The translations under genes and the position numbers were made by a program. A DNA stretch of 64,000 bases from Sebastes aleutianus. Taxonomy: Eukaryota > Chordata > Actinopteri > Perciformes > Sebastidae. Shown here one piece after another: positions 13,801 to 25,800 of the stretch. The stretch covers positions 12,954,960-13,018,959 of the forward strand of contig CAKAKS010000062.1 of assembly GCA_916700875.1 (NCBI GenBank), in the 5' to 3' direction. The notes beneath the pieces are model-generated. The model did no database searches. It was not told the DNA's origin and was given only the letters and a program-made list of their open reading frames with translations. Position 1 is the stretch's first letter. Every line of letters begins with the position of its first letter.

Positions 13801-16800
13801 TCATGCAAATTCATATTAACGGCAGTAATTTCTTTAACACATTAACGCAACTTACGATTTTTAGTTGGTAAACTCAACTCTAAAGCTAGCGTGAAGATAC
13901 TTGTATCATATGAAATTACAAAACCTAAAGAATCCATTGGACCCAACCATCATACTAGCTTGTCGCAAAGGAGACTAATTAACGCTCCAAACTTACGCTA
14001 AATTTTGGCGAGGAAAAACTACCATGGCAATTTTCAAAGGGGTCCCTTGACCTTTGACCTCGAAATATGTGAATGAAAATGGGTTCTATGGGTACCCACG
14101 AATCTCCCCTTTACAGACATGCCCACTTTATGATAATCACATGCAGTTTGGGGCAAGTCATATTCAAGTCAGCACACTGACACACTGACAGCTGTTGTTG
14201 TCTGTTGGGCTTGAGTTTGCCATGTTATGATTTGAGTATATTTTTTATGCTAAATGCAGTACCTGTGAGGGTTTCTGGACAATATTTGTCATTGTTTTGT
14301 GTTGTTAATTGATTTCTAATAATAAATATATACATACATTCGCATAAAGCAGCATATTTGCCCACTCCCATGTTGATAAGAGTATTAAATACTTCACAAA
14401 TCTCCCTTTAAGCTACATTTTGAACACATAAAAAATATGTGATTAATTTGCAATTAATCGCGATTAACTATGGACAATCATGCGATTAATCACGATTAAG
14501 TATTTAAATCGATTGACAGCGCTACAAAAAATATGATTATAAGCCAAAGATGTAAAAAGACAAAGACAGAAGGGGAGAAAGAGAAAAAAACAGAATGATA
14601 GATACACAGTGAGACATCAAACAGCTTGCAATCCCATTGATGCAGCTTTTTAAGGAATGTAACAGAGCAGATTTGGAAAAGGGGGGCGTGCAATTGGACT
14701 GGATAAAAATGGAAAAGGGAAGACAAAGAATATATAACCTACTTTGAGAGAGGAAAAGAGAGGGATTAGTGATGCTGCAACACCATGATGAAGAGGTTTT
14801 ACTTCTGTAAAATGGAATAAATGTATAAGTGTATACCAGTGTAATACTACAAACACGTATTTGGGTGCCAGGGCAAATTCTCAGCAGGCTAACAGTGGTT
14901 ACAATGTGCAATCACACAATCACTGTGCCTATATTTGATCTGTATGCATGTGTACGCGTGGGTGGGCGTGCTTTTGCACATGCCTCCGTTTCAGTAGGTG
15001 CAGTGAGTTCTGTGTGAAGCGCCCTATGCCCTTGTGAATGCATCTGTTTGCATGTATTTGTTGCGTGCCCATCCATCCATGATCCACAAGACCGTGTTCT
15101 TTTCTCAGTCGTCATTCTTCATCATGTCAGTGGGTTGATGTACACGCTGTTGTCTGTTTTCCGTTAGCAACCATCCAACGCAGTCAAAATCGTGGTGAGA
15201 AGCACATGTGAGTAAAGGTGATGGGGAGCCTGATGTACTCCGACAGGTGCCGTGTCTTCCGCATCATCCATTAGCCCCAAATCTCACATAAACACTGCTT
15301 TGCAGAGATTAAGGTCGCAGTAGACGATGACAGATAATGGGATACTAGTGACAGCTCGGCATCTCTTTGTACTTTACACATGAATAACCTTCCCAATGTT
15401 GTCAGAAGCATTAGGTCTTACGGCTGCAGAGCTGCGCTTCACAGAAATGAGTCCGCAGTCGGTCCGTACAGCACAAGAGCTGCAGCGTGCTTTTGTTTCA
15501 TTAGATGCCAGAGAACGACTCTTGTGGCTGCTAAATAATTTACTTATGAGTGATCATTGTTCTTGCTATTTAAAGTTTAGCATTCACTACTGTGGCAGGC
15601 TTTTTTACTCTGCCTGAGTGTGGCCGTTTGGAACAGCTATAAAAACTTGTACCTTCGGACATGGTCAGATGACACTTCATACGTTTCAAGGCTTTAGGAC
15701 TAGGGATGCACTGATCCGACTTTTTCAGTCCTGATACTGATAGCGATACCTGGGCTTTGGGTATCGGCCGATACCGATCAGATACCAGTGTTTAATTAAC
15801 ACGCTGTATGCCCCACTGTGTGGGAGAGACTGGGATCATTCTTTTATGTGTAAGGCAACATCAGGCTTGACTTAAACATTGCTTTCCATACTTTGTAAAA
15901 CAAAATGTAACAAATACAGTAAATACGTAGATATAAATGAACTGAATTGTTATTGATTATTAAAATAATAAACCGTACACCAGCAACTTAGTAAAAAAAA
16001 AAACTCAAAATTAACACGAATTACAATTGAAGTGTAAACATTTTTACTGCATCAAGAAATTGGTCAAAACTTAAACAGGATTTCAAATTCCAGCTATTTG
16101 AGTCATTATCAGCTCGATAGCCGATCCGGTATCTGTATCGGTGCATCCCTATTTAGTACCTTTAAAGCCATTTCACACCAAGCATGGATTTTCATCTGAA
16201 AAATGCGCACAGAATTTATAAAAAACGACTTTGTGGGTTCTTATGAATGCTTCCACATCCCTGCGGAACATTCGGGCAGGGGAAAAAATATTTGGACGGA
16301 CCGCGACTTCAGCGAATTTCTGCTGTTTGACCAATGAAATCCTTTGTTCCAACTGATCGCTGTCATTTTGCATAATAATTAGCCATGTGCTTCTGTTTTT
16401 TGTTGCACTGAGAGTGTGTATTTTTTGGAACAATGGGCGTTTCTTTTTCGGGGTAACGGACTGTCGGACAATTGTTTGGGACTATTGGTGTTTCAGAAGA
16501 CCAATGGGTCGTCCCCTTCTCAACACCGAATAATGTACCACAAACACTACGACCTCAACAACCAAATAAAAGACAATTAATGGCTTGAGATTGCCCAGCA
16601 GCTGGGATACGATGAAGATGGTAATGTAGCTGATATGCACTTGCTAACGTTATATATTGGTCACGGAACGTGGCTATCCTCAACAGCTAGCATTAGCATC
16701 ACATTTGGGGTCTGATTAGTTTATGCATTGTGTAGTTAATGTTAGCCACTCTCTGTCTGGATAGGTTTTTATTGAGTGGAGTGGACGCGGCATGAGGAAA

Positions 16801-19800
16801 CTCATTGCAAAAATGGAACACGGCAACACGGATAATTCACACTGATTTCACAAAGTCAAATCATCTTGGTAAACTATGAATTGTTGGCCTTACTTAACAA
16901 AGTATACCAAAAGACACCAGAAAATAAGGTTATTTTAAGAAACATGTAAAAAACGCTATAGGGTAGACATTTGGGTAGTTGGCTTCTTGCAGCATTGGTC
17001 CATTTTGTGCAATGGCTCAGAGTCAAGCATACATTATATTTCCATCTGTTTCTCTCTGTTGACTTCTATATTTTTTGCCACTTTATTTTATCACTAAGAC
17101 GGGCTGAACAGAGTCAGTTGCTATTTGCAGAAGAGGATACTAATGGAAGCAATCTGCATCTCACTGCTCTGCTGCAGTGCCATCGTTCAGGCTTGTTCCA
17201 AGATGCTTGATTTGTCCTTGGAGCTTTATTGACACCATTACTACACGATGATGGCACGGCAGGCTGTTTGCCTCCTGTCTGTAGACTAACTGGTGGCTTT
17301 AAAGTACAAGAAATGCACAAGTAAAGCTGGTTATACACAGTAATTAAACCGTACATATTCACCATTAAAACGGCAGTTGGTAACTTTAATAAAAATAATT
17401 TTTGTCATATTTACTCAAAATGTCACTACACTGTAGTACATGAGACGGATAATCTGTGAAAGAAAATCTGATTCCTCTGCCTCCTTTTAGTGCTTCTAAT
17501 AGCATTTGCTAGATTCCACCGCGTCCGAAGGAAAACAACCAATCATAGCGGAGGAGTCTCTAATGCAGCTGTCAATCACTACTCATGAACTCCGGTCAAA
17601 CGGTCAAACTAGGCAGCGCTGATCAAATATGAATCATGATTCTGTTACTGTAATGCCTATTTTTCACCTCAGATGTTTTCAGAAACATATTTTAGTGTTT
17701 AGCTGTCCAGGTAACTTTTGGAGTCTGATATAAAAATTTTATTATTTTTAATAAAAGCCTGAATTGTTTCTTTTTTTTTCAAAACTTGGACTTGAAACGA
17801 GCCAAACGATATTGGAATAAAGAGAGAGAGAGGGAGAAAGAGATGCAACTTGCAGATAGCTGTTCCTATGTGCTGCAAACAGCTGTTTCTCTCCGCCAAA
17901 AAAGCTGTTTCTCTGCACCTCCCCCTGCTGATTTTGACAGAGAATCGTTCATAAATTCAAAATATATTTAGCGCTCTGTTATGTTCTTATGTGAGTACTC
18001 TGAATAATACATGTATTCTTTGATTTTGAAACAGTAGCCTTATGTTGTTGTCAATTTGCATTTCTGATGCTATTTGATGGTTAAGTTAATTAATTTTATT
18101 TGATGAATAAAAGTGTTCTTTAACGTTACTCAATAGGCTGCTCATACATCAGTATTATATAATATAAGCCTACGTCTGTTTCAATGCATATGCCCCCCAC
18201 CACCTCCACGTGCCTTGAAGTACTGCCCTCCCCTTGTCAAGATGCGTTCCATGGTCCATGAATATTCCAAATACCATTAGCAGCACTGGGAGGACGTAGA
18301 GGAAACTGATTTTTTTCACAGATTATCTATCTCATGTACTACTGCCAGGATATAGGGACCGTTTATAATATGACAAAAAGTTATTTTCATAAAAGTTACC
18401 GACTGCAGCTTTAACTTTTAAAGAGCTTTTTGAGATCATAATCATTTGGAGAATGAGCATATATCCTACCTTCTTTACTCCAGCTTCTGGATGTGCATAT
18501 CTACTATAAAAAATGATTAGGGCTGTCAAACGATTAAAATATTTATTCGCGATTAATCGCATGATTGTCCATAGTTAATCGTGAATATGGCAAATTAATC
18601 ACACATTTTTTTATCAGTTCAAAAGTATTTAATACTCTTATCAACATGGGAGTTGGAAAATATGTTGCTTTATGTAGACGTATGTATATATTTATTACTG
18701 GAAATCAATTAACAACACAAAACTATAACAGATATAGTCCAGAAACCCTCACAGGTACTGCATTTAGCATAAAAATAATGCTCAAATCATAACATGGCAA
18801 ACTCAAGCTCAACAGGCAACAACAGCTGTCAGTGTGTCAGTGTGCTGACTTGACTATGACTTGCCCCAAACTGCATGTGATTATCATAAAGTGGGCATGT
18901 CTGTAAAGGGGAGACTCGTGGGTACCCATAGAACCCATTTTCATTCACATATCTTGAGGTCAGAGGTCAAGGGACCTAAGTTTGGAGCGTTATTGAGCTT
19001 TAAAACTGAGCCCGCTACAACCAAAAAATCGCAAGTTAATGCGTTCAAGAAATTAGTGGCGTTAAAACAAATTTGCGTTAACGTGTTATCACCCCTAATA
19101 ATTATATATAAATATAAAATCGTATTCCCTCCTCTTCCTCTTTAATAGTGTTCTTCCTGCTCTCTTTATTCCCCTACTCCCACTGCTTCTCTGTCATCTC
19201 CACAATCCTCTTCATTCATCGCATCGCTCTGAGTAAAACATCCCCCTTCATTGTCTTCTAATTGACACGTAGTCATAAGAAGGGCCAGTGTGAACGCGCT
19301 CTCACATTTGACTAATACCCACTGACACAAATCGAGATCTGATTACTTACACACACAGAGCAGAAAATGGGCTCTGCACTCATGACGTCATCTGTGCACG
19401 CACACAGAGTTAATCAGGTCTCATGTGTATATTAATGTTTCATTCCTTCACTCCTCTCTCTTGTTCTGCTCCTAAATCATGCAAGTGAGTGTAAATGTAA
19501 AACACGTTTTTGTTAACATGTTTTTTTCCCCCACATCTTGAAGCTCACCTTTCTATTTCTAGAAATCATCACGAAACAGCACGTTTCATCATTTCTGCAT
19601 TGTCAGACTGGATGGGCAGTTTAATTTCAAGGAATTATAATCCGCTCGTCCCTAAACTGCAGCGACAACCTCGTCATATTTAACTATGAATCCTTGGCAG
19701 AGGCAGGGAGCTGAACCACTGCAGTGGAGAGAGATAATTTGGGAATGTTGGTTGAAATAATGCGCTACATGATTCACATGGATGCCATCCACGCATGAAT

Positions 19801-22800
19801 AATTCATTGCTGCAGTATTACCCCCCAACCCCATCACTGTTCTACCGTCCCCACACTGTTCCTCTCTGTCTTTCTTCACTCTTCAACGTTCCTATTGTGT
19901 ATCTTTTACCCTCACTCCTCCACTTAATCTCTCACAGACTCTCGCATAGGCTTGATTTCAGAAGTGAAGCGGGGAAATGTAATTGTATCAGCATTTAAAG
20001 AAAAAAACAGTCAGTATCTTGCTTTAACACAAGCGAGCGAGCTGTAATAACTTCCAATCTTTAGCTGTGGCTCAAAACAAAGTGACATAGTTATATAAAC
20101 TTGTGTTCTGAGGATGAGAGATGAGGGAAAACCAACTTTTAGAGTGTTTGTTTTATAAGAGACTCTTTTACACTTTAAAATCTCACGATTAATTATATTA
20201 TTTAATGTAGTTAAATTATTAAATAAATGATTAAATACTAAGGCTGTCAAAGTTAACGTGATAATAACACGTTAACGCAAATTTGTTGGCGAAAATTCGC
20301 AATACGAGACAAAACTGAATGCTGTCTAGTTTTTCGTGCATCCTTTGTTTTGCAACCATCCCAAGCTATTCTACAATCACCTGCCACAATCTATCTTTAA
20401 ATTCTGCATCTCTTTATTCCTGCATTTCTTTATTATAAAGTGCTTTTTGCCGGGAGACGATGTGAATGTTTGTCAGATGCCGTTTTGGATGATGATGTTT
20501 GCAGAGATGGTGGCTCTGAATGGTCAAACAACCCTCTTTTGCCTTTTGACAGATTCGGAAAAAACCCCCCGCAGAAAATCTATCCTGTTTCGAAAACTTA
20601 AATGACGGAAGAAAGTTTCAGAGTCGCTGTGTAAACGTGATTGACACAACTTGAGGTCGCACGCTTTATTTTTAAACGTGCGACAGTTTCGAATGAAAAA
20701 TACAGACTTGGTGCGCAAAGGCCTTAAAGCTCACCGATTAACACGTTTGTTAAATCCGTGTAAGTGTAAAAGCGTCATATTTATCGTACAGACATGAAAG
20801 TGGTATCAATCTTCTCATCTAACTCTCAACAAGAAAGTGAATGTGTGTTTCCCAAAATGTCAAACTATTGCTAATCAAACCCAATCAGCAAATTTCTCTA
20901 AAAGATTCTCTAACTTCGACTAAATTAAGAGAAGTGAAAATTCTAAGTTGGATCAACTCAATAAGTTAAATTGTCTAATTTGTGATTTTATTGAAGTTTG
21001 TTACTTTGAAACAAGCAATGAAAAAGGTCCAACTGGTGAAGTTAGCTTGTTAACCTTAAGCACACAGTAAAAACTAAAAGCAACCTATAGAAGTATGTAC
21101 ATTTAGTCAACTCAGAGCTTCTCTGGATCACGGTGGCTGGACAGTAAGAGGACACTGTTTAGAGAGATTTCAGAGAGTATATTAAACTGTAGAAGTGGTG
21201 TTGATTTAAAAAGCTGTGGGGGACTTTCTTACTGCTCGTCTCAAGAGGCCTTTCACAGATTCACAGAATAAGCATTCACATTGAATAACAGTATTGGACA
21301 AAAAGGGCGTAGTAATACCACTACATGCTTCCAAACAGGCCTAACAGACGCTGCTTTACAGCTTTTGCCCCGAGGCAAAGTGTTCAACAGCACTTTTCCA
21401 TGAGTGGCAGCACACGACCATTATCTCACATTTTGTGGTGAACACATGCTCAAACCCTCCACAGTCCCCATGGAAACAGCCGCTATGCTGTCTTTAATTG
21501 GCCCATAAATGGTTGTCCACGGTGTGACGGTGCCCCTAAAATCTCTGATTTGAAGCTACTGATTAAACCCCCTCGGCTTTGATTTCATGCTCTTATTAGT
21601 GTTTCGTGGGTTGCCATGGGACACCCAGTGGGGTTGTGTTCCACTAATGGAAGAAAGCACTCGGCCGGGCACGCGCCTCACAGCGCCGCTGCACTGCCTG
21701 GGCCCCTGCATGCCACTCAGTCATTTGACTTGGCTGGACTCGAAGCAGGAGACTCAACTGAAAGATGATCATCTCTTTCTTCCTCTGTTTCTCTTTCACT
21801 TCCTCCTGCTTTCCCTCCTCAGACAGCCCGTTGTCACCGAGGGGGATAAATGAGGGGATTATGTCAAATATGGAAAGAGTGAAGAACGAGGTTTATGGGT
21901 TTGTGGAACACGGTCAGCGTTAAAGTGAGTCCCACTACTGTCACAGCGGAGCGTGGAAACTGTCAGGATGATTTAAGATTAAGCGTATTTCTCTGTCATA
22001 TATAGTTATTCATTGAGGGAGCTGTGTTTTAGTGTGTGCCGGCGTCTTTGAGTGCTGTGGGCTCTCGTACAGATGAATCTCACTGTTGCGGTCCATTAAG
22101 GGATCATCAGTCTGGAGAGGCACCGCTGTTCACACTCACAGGGAGAGAATTGAGCACAATCACCTGACCAAAACCTCTGCCACGAGCCCGATGATGCTCC
22201 TCTCAAGGAGAAAAATAAAACTGCGAGCATTGGCTGCTATTTTTGATCATAGCAATTTCTAGACTGCAGTGAGTTGACATCTCTATGCGACCACAACCAG
22301 GGAGTCCGTACTTAATAGAACAGATGATGATTAAATCTAATTAGATTCATTTCCACTGTGAGCTCTGAGGTCATTAGTAATGCTATGAGCTCTGAGCAGC
22401 ACAAGGTCAGTCCTGCTACAGTTTTATCATCGTGGTCCAATGATTCCTCTGTGTAGAGCTGTATAATGTTAGAACTTGAAACCCTGAGTTTATTGTCTTA
22501 CTCCATGATGTGAGCTACCTGTGGAGAATCCTTTATTTATAGTATATAATCTATTTATTTGTAATATATTATTGGTTCAACATCTGCTTAAAGGTGCTCT
22601 ATACGATATCTAGAGCATTGATATAGCAGCAAACGACTATTTGCTATGTAAAGAAATAGAGGAGTAATGTTTACCTGAGCAGAGAATGAAGTCTCTCTCC
22701 CTCCGTGTGTGTTGTAATCAAAGCTTCTTTGTGCTTTGTTGACATCGCCGGGCTGGATTTGCGTGCGTTTTAGTGCATGTTCATGCATGAGAGCGTGCCA

Positions 22801-25800
22801 CACTGGCTACCTCATAGCCGCAGCTCTGCACTGCTGTCATACGGCGGTTATAGCTGATAACACCATCCCGACGGCACCGTTGCAGAAGCGTAGCGCCGAC
22901 CCGCTGGTTTCCCCCAAGGTTAAAGTCTGTCAGTACTATTGCTGTTGTTTTCACTGTTAGCTCTTTTAGCACCGTTAGCTGCTCAGCTATAGCCATGGCA
23001 AGGTTAAACGTAAATGTTTTTTTTTCACTATCCCGGTCAGGCTGGTGGGTCAAAAATCTACTTGCACAAAGTAAATTTTTACTTGCCCCTATACAAATTG
23101 ATTTATCTATTAGCAGTTCTCAAATGACAACAAAGACCAAAGTTAATTGTTTTTTTTGCTATGGTGTAATTTAAGTAAATTAATCTGGATTTTCGCCACC
23201 CAACTAATCTCCTGTTTCCAGGATAATTGAAATACTTGTGTGCGCTTCAGCTCATAAACTTTAACTTTACCCACCACCATTTTCTAGCAAGCGCCCGACC
23301 TATACTGCGCATGTGCAAATCACATGTTCTATTACACAGACTCGTAACGGTTATAGAAAGTTAAAGTTACATCTCTCTCGTACAATTTCCGAACCTCCGA
23401 CTCCGAGACTACTTCACTCAGAGCAGCTGTCAATCATGACGTCTCACCCCCTTTTTATAGCATCAAATAACTAATTAAAACCAAACTTATCAGAAAAATG
23501 AACACATGAACATACATCAGTGTGATAAGAACTACCTAAAATGACAGAAACAATCTTTTGGAAAAAATGTATTTGACGTGTACTTTGACTTTTTAGTTTG
23601 GCCCATGTCCTATCCGCTAACATGGGGGGGGGGCGGGAGTTATTATCTATACTGCAGCCAGCCACCAGGGGGCGATCAAGATGTTTTAGTTTCACTTTTG
23701 GAGAGCTGTCATGTCGTCCGTTTTTATATTCAGTCTATGGTTGAGTGTTGCTGTAGTGGTGTGTGTGAGCATGACTGCAATACGTTTGGTAATATTATAC
23801 GATAAATTCAACGTACCAGATGTACCAACCAGATCAATTGTAAAGCGTGACACTAAAGTTCCTCTCAGTTTTTAACCAGCAGCTTTGTGTTTTCTTTGTG
23901 TGCACAGATTCTCATTGGAGAGCTGTGTGCCTTCTTCATCAAGGCAGAGGGAACCCAGGAGAAGACCATCGTCACTGCAGACTGCTGCTACTTCAACCCC
24001 CTACTGAGACGCATAATACGCTTCCTAGGTGAACACGCTGTTTTGTATTACACGGCTCCTCTGCTCTTTATGGGCCCCTGAAAGGGCACTTTTGTGTCTG
24101 GGTGTGTGGTTTTCACAGAAAGAGTGAGACAAAATCAAAAAGATCAAAACAACATGAGAAAAAAGGTTGACTTGTAAGAACGTGACCTGCTACACTTGAG
24201 AGTTTGTCAACCAGAGCTTGCACATGTAGCTGTTAATTGGCTGATGAACTGCGATAGAATCATTGTGTTAAGATATTCAGGATCGTGGCAGGAAGACACT
24301 TGTGAATATTAAGCAGCCTACAAATTTGCATCTTGAGTTGAATCAGCTGAGGCGGAGGCTTGTAGTTGTAATTTCACACCTCAGCTGATAATAATGTGTC
24401 GGGGCTATTTCAGGGAGGAGAAACTTATTATCACCTGTTTTATCTTGTAGTGCTGTCGCGTGTGTTGAAAGGGTTCAAACATCTATTGTGCTTTTCTTCA
24501 TCTTTCTGATATATCTTTGAATGTCGTTCTCTGCCTTCTTATGTTTTATACCACTTCTCTATTCGCAATCTCAGGTGTCTATGCCTTCGGCCTGTTCACC
24601 ACCACCATCTTCGCCAACGCCGGCCAGGTGGTGACAGGAAACCAGACGCCTCACTTCCTCTCTGCCTGCCGACCAAACTACACGGCGTTGGGCTGCCAGT
24701 CCACCATGCAATACATCGCAGAGCGCCGTGCCTGCACAGGCAACCCGCTGGTTGTCATGTCCGCGCGGAAATCCTTCCCGTCCAAGGACGCGGCGCTCAG
24801 CGTCTACTCTGCAGTGTACACAGTGGTAGGTGGGAGCATGCTGGAAGTGAAACTTCTGTTAAAGTATGCTGCAAATTGAAGCGACTGAGTTAAAGACGAC
24901 TAATCATGCACCAATGTTTTCTCGTTTTCACTTTTACTCTGTAATTCTTTGGGATTGAAGTACTAAACTAAACTTTTCTTGCTGAGAAACCAGCATTGTC
25001 GAGTGTCACATAAGCAGATTGGTACCACTATCATGCCTTTACTGTGAATATGGAGCTACAGTTAGTTAGCTTAGCAGAAATACTTGTTTGTTTAATCCAT
25101 ACCAGTGGGCAACCTCCGGGTCTGAAAAGTGAAGCCAATGCGGAAGTGCCTTAAACTTGCATTCTTTCTAATGGCCATCAGGGGGAGACAACTCTGATTG
25201 GGACTTTTAGCCCCAGGAACTACTTTTCTAGGAACTAAAAGGTTCCTTCATCCCACTGTTGTCTGCTAAAGACAAAGATTAGGCAAATTAGAACACTGAC
25301 GTATGAAAAAGCAACATGGCATGGGTGAGGGCTGCTGGTGGTCACAGTGGTAAACACACCCTGCAGTTTGCAGTTCAGTGTGTCCACCTGTTTAATCTAA
25401 AAGACACGTAAAAAAAAAAAAAGTAAATGTTTTTGTCTCACTGTGAAGATATTTACTGCTGCATAGTATTTATTGATGCACGTTGCATGTAATGAATGAA
25501 CTACAGACTTTTACATGAAATTCCACTGTTTCTAAAATTCCATTTGTGTTGAATCTGAACACCTTAAAAGAAAGATTTCCTTCTGGACTCACCCATAGTG
25601 GTTGTAAACATACTTTGTTGAGATCATTTTCAGGCTTGTAACGCTTTAACCAGCCAGTAAGAAGGATACGTACTACTTTGGCTGTTTTTTGAAATACCTA
25701 GTCAGGTTGTATTGATGCATACATGCTTGTGTGTCTTGTGCTGCTTCCTTTGTCTGTTGTACTCTATTGTGTGCGCCATCCTGTATGACTCCCTGCAGAT

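Larger units (their letters stand above)
227..23907 (+). other. plppr2: plppr2 intron of 23.7 kb
   Basis: The intron runs from gtaagg at 227 to TGCACAG at 23901-23907. Its content is mainly transposon remnants and microsatellites, listed separately, with repeat-poor blocks around 8370-8900, 15020-15660, 19120-19800 and 21100-22580. No internal exon was recognised. Confidence 0.85.
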
